From: Bacillota bacterium
Lineage (GTDB): Bacteria > Bacillota > Bacilli > Tumebacillales > Effusibacillaceae
DNA: 10,675 nt
Assembly (NCBI GenBank): GCA_020059765.1
Contig: JAGVBM010000276.1
Coordinates: forward strand, 1-10,675
Reading direction: 5' to 3'
The translations under genes were made by a program, and so were the position numbers. Position 1 is the stretch's first letter. Each line of letters begins with the position of its first letter. The notes beneath the pieces are model-generated. The model had not been told where the DNA came from. It did not search any database and was given only the letters and a program-made list of their open reading frames with translations. Below are positions 1 through 5,855 of the stretch, in pieces.

Positions 1-148
1 CGATCTGGCAGGGATAATCGGTCGCGTCAAATCTCGTAATCCGACCCACACCCGATTTGCCTGTTATTAGACTTTCCCAAAATGTGGATACGTCATTCCC
101 GACGGGACTGATCACACCTAGGCCTGTGACAACCACTCGTCTTTTCAT
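1..148 (-). CDS. fabF: 3-oxoacyl-ACP synthase II, N-terminal part (partial)
   Basis: Beta-ketoacyl-ACP synthase II condenses malonyl-ACP with a growing acyl-ACP in the cytosolic type II fatty acid cycle. Only the first 49 codons are present; the gene leaves the window at base 1. I read these codons by hand: the protein opens MKRRVVVTGLGVISPVGND and continues with FWESLITGKSGVGRITRFD, the standard start of FabF/KAS II proteins, which run to about 410 residues. The catalytic Cys-His-His residues lie outside the window. The ATG at 148-146 is preceded by AGGGTG (159-164 on the plus strand) at 10 bases. It follows acpP, as in many fab clusters, but two hairpins and a TATAAT promoter separate it from acpP, so it probably forms its own transcript. 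Recognition by N-terminal signature is firm; the rest of the gene is unseen. Confidence 0.93.
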   Translation of the reverse strand, partial: MKRRVVVTGLGVISPVGNDVSTFWESLITGKSGVGRITRFDATDYPCQI

Positions 149-184
149 GCAGGTACTTCACCCTACCTTCGATAAGATTGTATA

Positions 185-214
185 ATTATAAAATCCGCAT
201 CAAACCGGAAACAA
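185..214 (-). promoter_or_regulatory. Probable sigma-A promoter of fabF
   Basis: On the minus strand TTGTTT (209-214) and a consensus TATAAT (185-190) are 18 bases apart, upstream of the fabF ribosome binding site. The promoter lies just downstream of two hairpin terminators that follow acpP, which fits a restart of transcription. No FapR-like palindrome is visible around it. The -35 matches consensus at only three positions, so strength is uncertain. Confidence 0.6.
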
Positions 215-217
215 TTG

Positions 218-249
218 CTAAAGAAAACTTGGCTCCGCCAAGCCTTTAG
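218..249 (-). terminator. Second of two stacked terminators after acpP
   Basis: On the minus strand CTTGGC-GGA-GCCAAG (228-242) is followed by TTTTCTTT. A second layer, CTAAAG/CTTTAG (218-223 and 244-249), can close around the hairpin. The form is that of a Rho-independent terminator. It sits 22 bases upstream of the edge of the other hairpin and just before the fabF promoter. Confidence 0.65.
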
Positions 250-260
250 GACCTATCGAC

Positions 261-290
261 AAAATAAGTCCCGGATCCCTCCGGGACTTA
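261..290 (-). terminator. Rho-independent terminator after acpP
   Basis: A perfect 11-bp inverted repeat, TAAGTCCCGGA / TCCGGGACTTA (265-275 and 280-290), closes a 4-base loop. On the minus strand it is followed by TTTTG. It begins 26 bases past the acpP stop codon. The U-run is modest, so partial read-through into fabF is possible. Confidence 0.75.
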
Positions 291-316
291 GTCAGAGACC
301 AAGCATGGCAGAAGGA

Positions 317-553
317 TTACGCCTTGTGGGACTCTATGTAGTTCACAACTTCCCCAACACTGGTAATCTTTTCCGCATCTTCGTCAGAAATCTCCAGATC
401 GAATTCATCTTCCAATTCCATGACGAGTTCCACGATGTCCAGAGAATCAGCTCCCAGATCATCCTTAAAAGAAGCTTCCATGGTCACGCTGGCTTCATCA
501 ACATCCAGACGATCGACGATAATTTTTTTGACAGTTTCAAATACCGCAGACAT
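317..553 (-). CDS. acpP: Acyl carrier protein
   Basis: The small acidic carrier holds growing acyl chains on a 4'-phosphopantetheine arm and hands them to FabD, FabH, FabG, FabF and PlsX. The 78-residue product has the GADSLD motif, with Ser37 as the phosphopantetheine site, and the acidic helix that follows (VELVMELEDEFDLEISDED), nearly the same as Bacillus AcpP. I chose the ATG at 553-551. The reading frame continues up to a GTG at 562-560, but that GTG is part of the GGGAGGAGGTG ribosome binding site itself, so it cannot be the start. The strong ribosome binding site fits the high demand for ACP. It lies 53 bases after fabG, the widest gap inside the fab group, with a possible internal promoter, and is followed by two terminators. 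Confidence 0.98.
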   Translation of the reverse strand: MSAVFETVKKIIVDRLDVDEASVTMEASFKDDLGADSLDIVELVMELEDEFDLEISDEDAEKITSVGEVVNYIESHKA

Positions 554-573
554 GCCTTTCACCTCCTCCCAAA

Positions 574-602
574 AGTATACACAATTGTCGGCGCTTCGTC
601 AG
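574..602 (-). promoter_or_regulatory. Possible internal promoter for acpP
   Basis: On the minus strand CTGACG (597-602) and TATACT (574-579) are 17 bases apart, matching consensus at four and five of six positions. They fall in the fabG-acpP gap. Transcription would begin almost at the GGGAGGAGG ribosome binding site, leaving a very short leader, which is a point against it. Confidence 0.4.
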
Positions 603-606
603 CTTA

Positions 607-1347
607 TTACATCGCCATTCCGCCGTCAACCGAGAATACCTGGCCTGTAATATAGGATGCATCATCGGATGCAAGGAACGCAATCATTTTTGCAATGTCT
701 TCCGGTTCACCAAGACGGCCCAGCGGAATTTGCTGCTGCAGGGATTCCTTGACATCCTCGTTTAAAGCGGCAGTCATGTCCGTTTGGATATAGCCGGGAG
801 CCACCGCGTTAACTGTAATGTTACGGGATGCCAGTTCCCGGGCGTTTGACTTCGTCAAGCCGATGACACCCGATTTGGCTGCCACATAATTGGCCTGTCC
901 GGGGTTTCCAAGCAAGGCGACAACCGATGTCAGGTTGATGATTCGCCCGAACCGCTGCTTCATCATGATTCGCGCAGCCGCTTTCGTGCAGTTGTAGACC
1001 CCTTTCAGATTGGTCGCGATCACCTGATCCCATTCTTCGTCCTTCATGCGGATCAACAGATTGTCACGGGTAATTCCCGCATTGTTGACCAATATGTCCA
1101 GTCTGCCGAAAGCGTCAATGGCAGCTTGCACCATGGCGGCTGCGTCTTCCCCGTTGGCAACGTCGCCTCGAACCGCAATTCCTCGGCTGCCCAATTCTTG
1201 GATTCGGGCAACTACTTCTTCAGCCGCCACCTGATTTCCTGCATAGTTCACCACAACATTTGCGCCGCGTTCGGCAAGCAGCAGCGCCGTCGCCCGCCCG
1301 ATTCCACGGGACGCTCCCGTTACCAAGGCTACTTTGTCCGTCAACAT
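607..1347 (-). CDS. fabG: 3-oxoacyl-ACP reductase
   Basis: FabG reduces beta-ketoacyl-ACP to beta-hydroxyacyl-ACP with NADPH, the first reduction of each elongation round. The 246-residue protein is a classical short-chain dehydrogenase/reductase: the nucleotide-binding TGASRGIG at 10-17, NNAG at 88-91, and the catalytic set Asn113, Ser141, Tyr154 and Lys158 (YVAAK). The C-terminal segment SYITGQVFSVDGGMAM is typical of FabG rather than of general dehydrogenases. Length matches the family. The ATG at 1347-1345 overlaps the fabD stop by one base (TGATG), and an AAGGGGGGGTG ribosome binding site lies inside the last codons of fabD, so translation is probably coupled. The position between fabD and acpP supports the fatty acid role over other SDR activities. 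Confidence 0.97.
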   Translation of the reverse strand: MLTDKVALVTGASRGIGRATALLLAERGANVVVNYAGNQVAAEEVVARIQELGSRGIAVRGDVANGEDAAAMVQAAIDAFGRLDILVNNAGITRDNLLIRMKDEEWDQVIATNLKGVYNCTKAAARIMMKQRFGRIINLTSVVALLGNPGQANYVAAKSGVIGLTKSNARELASRNITVNAVAPGYIQTDMTAALNEDVKESLQQQIPLGRLGEPEDIAKMIAFLASDDASYITGQVFSVDGGMAM

Positions 1348-2288
1348 CAGACACCCCCCCTTAATGCGGCTGCCGTTTTTTCAAAACTGGCCGGATCGGA
1401 GATCGCGTAGACAGGGATTCGCCGGTTGATCTTTTTAATCAGACCGCTTAATACCTGTCCTGGCCCGATTTCCACAAACGTATCCACACCCTGTTCAAGC
1501 ATATGGTTCACCGAATCTTCCCACAGCACCGACGAAGCGACTTGCTCATACAACGCCCCGCGAATTTCGTCGGCAGAGATGACCGGTTTGGCCGACACAT
1601 TGGCGACAACCGGAATTCGTGCGTCACGAACCGTTACACCGTCGAGCACTGAAATCAGACGGTCTGCCGCAGGCTGCATAAGGGATGAATGGAATGGGCC
1701 CGACACAACCAAGGGAATGATACGACATCCCTGTTCGCCCAACTGTTCCCCCGCCTTGGCGACAGATTCCGCTTTGCCTGAAATCACCACTTGTCCCGGA
1801 CTGTTGATATTGGCCAGTTCCACCGGACCCACCGCCGCAGACACTTGTTCACAGATCGACCGGATCACCGCCCGATCACCGCCGAGTATCGCCGACATCG
1901 CTCCCTGTCCGGCCGGAACCGCTTCATCCATCAATTTGCCGCGAGCGTGCACGACACGTACCGCATCGGCAAAATCCAGGGAGTTTGCAGCTACCAGCGC
2001 GGAGTATTCACCAAGAGAGTGTCCGGCCGTATACGCCGGCACCCATCCTTCCTGTTGAAAGACCCGATACAACGCGATACTGACGGTCAAAATCGCCGGC
2101 TGCGTATAATACGTGAGACGCAGCTTGTCTTCCGGCCCATCAAAAATGATATCGCTAAGGGGAAAACCGAGTGCCTCATCCGCGTCACGAAACGTGTCGC
2201 GGGCAACCGGGTACGCATCCGCCATTGCTTTTCCCATACCGACGGATTGTGCCCCTTGTCCCGGAAATACAAACGCAAGTTTTGCCAT
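1347..2288 (-). CDS. fabD: Malonyl-CoA:ACP transacylase
   Basis: FabD moves malonyl from CoA to AcpP, supplying the extender unit for all condensations. The 313-residue protein starts with the family signature FVFPGQGAQ (Gln11 helps form the oxyanion hole), carries the nucleophile Ser91 in GHSLGE, the carboxylate-binding Arg116 (HARG) and the catalytic His200 in SGPFHSSLM. Length is usual for FabD. Start: ATG at 2288-2286 with GGAGG seven bases upstream; the ribosome binding site overlaps the fabH stop codon (TAAGGAGG). The stop overlaps the fabG start by one base. Its substrate malonyl-CoA is also the ligand of FapR, encoded three genes upstream. Confidence 0.97.
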   Translation of the reverse strand: MAKLAFVFPGQGAQSVGMGKAMADAYPVARDTFRDADEALGFPLSDIIFDGPEDKLRLTYYTQPAILTVSIALYRVFQQEGWVPAYTAGHSLGEYSALVAANSLDFADAVRVVHARGKLMDEAVPAGQGAMSAILGGDRAVIRSICEQVSAAVGPVELANINSPGQVVISGKAESVAKAGEQLGEQGCRIIPLVVSGPFHSSLMQPAADRLISVLDGVTVRDARIPVVANVSAKPVISADEIRGALYEQVASSVLWEDSVNHMLEQGVDTFVEIGPGQVLSGLIKKINRRIPVYAISDPASFEKTAAALRGGV

Positions 2289-2300
2289 CCCGAATCCTCC

Positions 2301-3290
2301 TTACCAGCGAACTGCCGCAGCGCCCCACGTCAATCCGGCACCGAAACCGACCATCAACAACAGATCGCCTTCATTAAATTTGCCGGCGCGCTTTGCCTCA
2401 TCCAACGCCACCGGAATCGAAGCGGAAGACATGTTGCCGTAGCGGTCCAGATTGACGACCACTTTGTCTTCCGGCAGCCCCAGCCGTTCCCGCGCGTAAT
2501 CGATAATTCGAATATTCGCCTGGTGCGGCACCAGAAAATCGATGTCCTCTTTGGTCAAACCGATTTTGTGCAATACTTCTTCCGTTGCCGAATTCATCAC
2601 CCGAACCGCAAATTTGAACACTTCTTTGCCGTTCATTCGGATCACATGTTGGCCGCTCAACACCGATTCCTGCGTCGCCGGATTGCGTGAACCGCCGGCC
2701 GCTTGCATCAACAATTCACCGCCGCTGCCGTCAATACCCAAGTCAAATCCGACAAACCCTCTTCCTGCCGGCACCGGACCCAATACGACGGCGCCCGCGC
2801 CGTCACCGAACAGCACACAGGTGTTGCGGTCCGTGTAATCCGTGATTTTCGACAAGGTTTCAACGCCGATCACCAAGGCGTATTTGGCAACCCCTGACTG
2901 AATCATCGCCGCTGCCGTCGACATTCCGTAAAGAAAGCCGCTGCAGCCCGCCGACAGGTCGAAACCTGCCGTATGCTTGATCCCCAATTTTTCCTGCACC
3001 AGACAAGCTGTCGCGGGAAACATATAATCGGGTGTTACTGTTGCAACAATGATCAATCCGATCTCTTCCGCCGCAATCCCGGCATCCTCCAGAGCCTTTT
3101 TGGCGGCTGCAGCCGCCAGGTCCGACGAAGCAGTATTGGCGTCCGTGATTCGCCGCTCCCGGATCCCCGTTCGCGAGACGATCCACTCATCCGTGGTATC
3201 CACTATTTTTTCCAAATCCGCGTTCGTCAAAACCCGTTCCGGCAGAGCGGAACCTGTACCCAAAATCCCTACTTGCGTTCCCAATATCAC
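2301..3290 (-). CDS. fabH: 3-oxoacyl-ACP synthase III
   Basis: FabH starts fatty acid synthesis by condensing an acyl-CoA primer with malonyl-ACP. The 329-residue protein has the thiolase fold signatures of KAS III and the full catalytic triad: Cys116 (DLSAGCSGF), His256 (VPHQAN) and Asn286 (YGNMSSAS). The TTDEWIVSRTGIRERRI block near 32-48 is typical of FabH. Gram-positive FabH enzymes often prefer branched primers, but I cannot read primer choice from this sequence. The first possible start is GTG at 3290-3288, overlapping the plsX stop by four bases (GTGA), but it is only four bases from GGAGG; TTG at 3284-3282 would have a better spacing and shorten the protein by two residues. It lies between plsX and fabD, an order different from Bacillus subtilis, where fabH genes are elsewhere. 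Confidence 0.96.
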   Translation of the reverse strand: MILGTQVGILGTGSALPERVLTNADLEKIVDTTDEWIVSRTGIRERRITDANTASSDLAAAAAKKALEDAGIAAEEIGLIIVATVTPDYMFPATACLVQEKLGIKHTAGFDLSAGCSGFLYGMSTAAAMIQSGVAKYALVIGVETLSKITDYTDRNTCVLFGDGAGAVVLGPVPAGRGFVGFDLGIDGSGGELLMQAAGGSRNPATQESVLSGQHVIRMNGKEVFKFAVRVMNSATEEVLHKIGLTKEDIDFLVPHQANIRIIDYARERLGLPEDKVVVNLDRYGNMSSASIPVALDEAKRAGKFNEGDLLLMVGFGAGLTWGAAAVRW

Positions 3291-4279
3291 TCAACCTCCC
3301 GTACTCCCGACCGTATCAACCGCAAAACGTCGTGAAGCAAAAATTGCCGTCCTTGATGGATGGCCATTTCGAACGCTCTGGCATTGGACGAACCGTGGGC
3401 TTTGATGCAAACCCCGTTGACTCCCAACAGAGGCGCTCCTCCGTATTCCGCATAATCAAATTTGCGCTTGAATTGCCGCAAGCCCGGCTTGAGGGCCAGT
3501 GCCGCCATTTTCGAAAGGGGATTCGCCATGAACACGTCTTTCAGGGCGTCAAACATTCCAAGACCTACGCCTTCCACCAGTTTCAACATGACGTTTCCGA
3601 CGAATCCGTCGCAGACCACGACATCACATACGCCGGATAAAATATCCCGCGCTTCCACGTTGCCGACAAACCGGAAATTGCCGTTTGCAAAAAGCGGATA
3701 AGCATCTTTCGCCAGTCTGTTTCCTTTGCCCGGCTCCGCGCCGACACTCAGCAATCCGATGCGTGGATGGTCCACCGCCAGCACGTGCGTCGCATACAGG
3801 TTGCCCATTTTCGCATATTGCAGCAAATGCTGCGGATCTGCGTCCATATTGGCGCCTACATCAAGCACCAAGACGCCTTTTCCGTCAAAGGTCGGCCATA
3901 CGGATGCCAAAGCGGGCCGTTCCACCCCTTCAATTCGCCCAATGATCAGCAAACCTGCCGCCATTAAAGCGCCGGTATTGCCCGCTGACACAAATCCGTC
4001 CGCCCGGCCTTCTTTCACCAGCCGGGCCGCGACTGTCAATGAGGCGTCTTTTTTGCGGCGGACCGCCTTGACCGGCTCATCATCCGCAGCGATGACTTCC
4101 GCTGCAGGTACAACTTCGATATTGGAAGGGATAGTCTCCCCCAACAACGGGCGTATTCTCGCTTCCTCGCCGATCAGTAAGAGCTGCAGGTCCGAATAAC
4201 GGAATGCCGCTGCAACCGTCCCTTTCACAATCTCGTGCGGCGCATTGTCGCCACCCATTGCGTCTATCGCTAATTTCAA
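3287..4279 (-). CDS. plsX: Phosphate acyltransferase PlsX
   Basis: PlsX, a peripheral membrane enzyme, turns acyl-ACP into acyl-phosphate, which PlsY uses to acylate glycerol-3-phosphate; it links fatty acid and phospholipid synthesis. The 330-residue protein begins with KLAIDAMGGDNAPHEIVKG and has the family blocks SAGNTGALMAAGLL, LDVGANMD, GNVEARDIL, CDGFVGNVMLK and GGAPLLGVNGVCIKAHGSS, in the usual order and at the usual length. The start is TTG at 4279-4277: an in-frame TGA lies two codons upstream, the next ATG would remove the conserved N-terminus, and GGAGG is placed correctly before the TTG. It overlaps the fapR stop by four bases (TTGA), suggesting coupled translation with its repressor. 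In Bacillus plsX belongs to the FapR regulon, as the operator here suggests too. Confidence 0.97.
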   Translation of the reverse strand: MKLAIDAMGGDNAPHEIVKGTVAAAFRYSDLQLLLIGEEARIRPLLGETIPSNIEVVPAAEVIAADDEPVKAVRRKKDASLTVAARLVKEGRADGFVSAGNTGALMAAGLLIIGRIEGVERPALASVWPTFDGKGVLVLDVGANMDADPQHLLQYAKMGNLYATHVLAVDHPRIGLLSVGAEPGKGNRLAKDAYPLFANGNFRFVGNVEARDILSGVCDVVVCDGFVGNVMLKLVEGVGLGMFDALKDVFMANPLSKMAALALKPGLRQFKRKFDYAEYGGAPLLGVNGVCIKAHGSSNARAFEMAIHQGRQFLLHDVLRLIRSGVREVE

Positions 4280-4860
4280 CTTTCAAGACCTCCGTTTACC
4301 AAATCAAGCCCCATTTTGACAACCACAAATTCACCGGAAAACACCGTCTCGTCTCCTGACCGAGTAATTACGGATACGTGGCTTCGCTCCGGATCGTTGG
4401 AGGTTACCAGCGCTTTGCAGACAAGTCGTTCGCCCAACCGTCCGGGCCGGATAAACCGCACATTGGCTGTCCGCGTCAGCACCACATCGGCGTTGATCAC
4501 CGCCACTGCGAGCGAATTGGCCTGCGCAAAAATATGATGCCCCCGCGCAATTTTCGTTTTGGCAAACACATGCTCCGGTTCCACGTCAAAAATCGAAATC
4601 GCCATTTCGTTGAGGCTTAATTCAATCAATTGGCCGATCACTTCAGTGCCTTCCAACGACCGCAGCTCAGTTTGCTTGGTTTCGGCAATTGCCTTGATCC
4701 GTTCCCGGACTTCGGGAATTCCCAGGGCCAAACGATCCAGCCGAATCGTCTGCACACTTACCTCAAACTGCCGTGCCAGATCTTCGTCCGTGACAAACGG
4801 CTTGTCTTCCAGCAATTGCAGCAGTGCCGCCTGGCGTTCTTTTTTGCTCATGCCCGCCAT
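4276..4860 (-). CDS. fapR: Malonyl-CoA-responsive lipid repressor FapR
   Basis: FapR represses fatty acid and phospholipid genes and is released from DNA by malonyl-CoA, adjusting lipid synthesis to precursor supply. The 194-residue protein has a DeoR-like helix-turn-helix at about 22-48 (VTDEDLARQFEVSVQTIRLD), a linker helix, and a hot-dog domain from about 70 to 185. The segment RGHHIFAQANSLAVA (106-120) is the ligand-binding signature; Arg106, Gly107 and Asn115 line up, from memory, with positions important in Bacillus FapR. Start: ATG at 4860-4858, nine bases after GGAGG; an ATG three codons later is too far away. It heads the fab operon and its own promoter carries a FapR box, so it is very likely autoregulated. 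The family is essentially limited to Bacillota. Confidence 0.97.
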   Translation of the reverse strand: MAGMSKKERQAALLQLLEDKPFVTDEDLARQFEVSVQTIRLDRLALGIPEVRERIKAIAETKQTELRSLEGTEVIGQLIELSLNEMAISIFDVEPEHVFAKTKIARGHHIFAQANSLAVAVINADVVLTRTANVRFIRPGRLGERLVCKALVTSNDPERSHVSVITRSGDETVFSGEFVVVKMGLDLVNGGLES

Positions 4861-4890
4861 TCGGCCAGCACCTCCAACAATTTGTCAGCG

Positions 4891-4913
4891 TTATTAGTAC
4901 CTAGTCTTAATAA
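4891..4913. promoter_or_regulatory. FapR operator
   Basis: The 23-base imperfect palindrome TTATTAGTACCTAGTCTTAATAA matches the FapR box known from Bacillus (core TTAGTACCTAGTCTTAAT). It starts one base past the -10 of the fapR promoter and covers the predicted transcription start, where bound repressor would block RNA polymerase. Malonyl-CoA should relieve this. It is the only clear FapR box I found in the window. Confidence 0.92.
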
Positions 4914-4914
4914 C

Positions 4915-4943
4915 AGTATATAATGAAAACTCGATTTCTACAA
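4915..4943 (-). promoter_or_regulatory. Sigma-A promoter of the fapR-plsX-fab operon
   Basis: On the minus strand TTGTAG (4938-4943) and TATACT (4915-4920) are 17 bases apart, directly upstream of the FapR box and downstream of the rpmF terminator. The -10 matches consensus at five of six positions; the -35 at three. Position relative to the operator makes it convincing. Confidence 0.75.
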
Positions 4944-4976
4944 CCAAATTCAAAGTAAAATCCAAAAAAGGAATGC

Positions 4977-5002
4977 AAAAAGCGAGTTCGCTCGGAACTC
5001 GC
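4977..5002 (-). terminator. Rho-independent terminator after rpmF
   Basis: An 8-bp perfect stem, GCGAGTTC / GAACTCGC (4982-4989 and 4995-5002), with a 5-base loop is followed on the minus strand by TTTTT and then another T-rich run. It begins 8 bases past the rpmF stop and separates the yceD-rpmF unit from the fapR promoter. Confidence 0.9.
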
Positions 5003-5010
5003 CTCGTGGA

Positions 5011-5187
5011 TTATTCAGTGTCTACAACTGCGCGGCCTTTGTAATAGCCGCAGTTCTTGCAAACACGGTGTGCCAATTTCATTTCGTGGCATTGCGGGCA
5101 TTCCACCATACCCGGAACGGTCAATTTGAAATGAGTGCGACGCATGCGCTTACGGGTTTTCGAAGTACGTCTTTGCGGTACTGCCAT
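5011..5187 (-). CDS. rpmF: Ribosomal protein L32 (zinc-binding form)
   Basis: L32 is a small basic protein of the 50S subunit. The 58-residue product opens with the hallmark MAVPQRRTSKTRKRMRRTH and has a C4 zinc ribbon: Cys30, Cys33, Cys43 and Cys46 (CPQC, CKNC). All four cysteines are present, so this is the zinc-dependent (C+) paralogue; some Bacillota also carry a cysteine-free copy elsewhere, which the window cannot show. Start: ATG at 5187-5185, with AAGGAGGTG just upstream; the frame is open for nine more codons beyond it, but these cover the ribosome binding site. It follows the DUF177 gene by 33 bases, the classic pairing, and ends in a strong terminator. Confidence 0.98.
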   Translation of the reverse strand: MAVPQRRTSKTRKRMRRTHFKLTVPGMVECPQCHEMKLAHRVCKNCGYYKGRAVVDTE

Positions 5188-5220
5188 GTGTTCCACCTCC
5201 TTGAACCAATACAAAGAAAC

Positions 5221-5727
5221 CTATTCTTGTTCCAACAGTTTTGCCAAGTCTGCCAAACGCGGATCAATTCGTTCAGTCCTGCATTCACAGACATGTTCAT
5301 TGCGATTGACGCCGCATTCCGGACATAATCCGGCACACTCTGCCCTGCAAAGAGGAGTATACGGCATCGCAAGTAAAATCTCCTGTTCCAAATAGGGGTC
5401 GAGCTCAATTTGATCACCGATCACCGGTATTCGCTCGTCCTCATCGGCCAAGTCTGTCGACGCGGCACGAACAAATCGTTCGGAAAAATCGGCCTGCAGC
5501 TCGTCCTGGTAGTCGGTCAGGCAACGGGAACACCGATATGTAACCTGTGCCTGCAACTTCCCGTCCACCGTAAGGGTATCGGATACCAGCTGCGCATGCA
5601 AATCCGCTGCAGCGGGACTCATGGCGATGACTTGCCGATTGTCTTTCACGAGGTTCGGCAGTTCAACCGTGTCATGTATGTCAATGCCTCTCGGCTGATC
5701 GTGCACATCTCGCCAGCGCAGTATCAA
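5221..5727 (-). CDS. DUF177/YceD family protein (YlbN-like)
   Basis: This family is nearly always found next to rpmF; in some bacteria and plastids it has been linked to 23S rRNA processing or accumulation, but the exact role in Bacillota is not settled. With the start chosen here the protein has 168 residues. Visible are CSRC (Cys66, Cys69) and a C-terminal cysteine-rich segment (LCRAECAGLCPECGVN, then CEC; Cys127, 131, 135, 138, 147, 149) that contains the GLCPxCGxN signature and probably binds zinc. I chose TTG at 5727-5725 because GAGGTG lies eight bases upstream; an in-frame TTG at 5748 falls at the predicted transcription start and has no ribosome binding site. The promoter upstream is a perfect sigma-A consensus. 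Family assignment is firm, function is inferred. Confidence 0.9.
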   Translation of the reverse strand: MILRWRDVHDQPRGIDIHDTVELPNLVKDNRQVIAMSPAAADLHAQLVSDTLTVDGKLQAQVTYRCSRCLTDYQDELQADFSERFVRAASTDLADEDERIPVIGDQIELDPYLEQEILLAMPYTPLCRAECAGLCPECGVNRNEHVCECRTERIDPRLADLAKLLEQE

Positions 5728-5756
5728 CGATATCACCTCATTAAGCAACGAATTTT

Positions 5757-5785
5757 ATTATAGCGAGTGACTCGAGAATTGTCAA
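5757..5785 (-). promoter_or_regulatory. Consensus sigma-A promoter of ylbN-rpmF
   Basis: On the minus strand TTGACA (5780-5785), a 17-base spacer and TATAAT (5757-5762) match the sigma-A consensus at all twelve positions. Transcription should begin near 5750. The -35 shares five of its six base pairs with the -35 of the divergent tmcAL promoter. Confidence 0.9.
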
Positions 5786-5807
5786 CGATCGATAGGATTG
5801 CTATAAT
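5779..5807 (+). promoter_or_regulatory. Sigma-A promoter of tmcAL, extended -10
   Basis: TTGTCA (5779-5784), a 17-base spacer and TATAAT (5802-5807) with an upstream TGC (extended -10). It points away from the ylbN promoter and overlaps its -35. The leader to the tmcAL start is about 40 bases. Confidence 0.85.
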
Positions 5808-5855
5808 GTCCAAGAATTTGCATTTTGAAAATTCCCGATCTGGAGGGAACCCTGT

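Noticed and set aside
139..160. AAGTACCTGC near the fabF start as a FapR half-site
   Set aside because: It shares only GTACCT with the FapR box, has no second arm and lacks the AT-rich flanks.
554..562. GTG as an earlier start of acpP
   Set aside because: This GTG is the end of the GGAGGTG ribosome binding site; the ATG at 553 has correct spacing and family length.
1426..2690. Long open frames on the plus strand opposite fabD and fabH
   Set aside because: They mirror well-supported genes on the other strand, lack ribosome binding sites and family motifs, and are rich in Ser, Arg and Pro as expected of a shadow frame.
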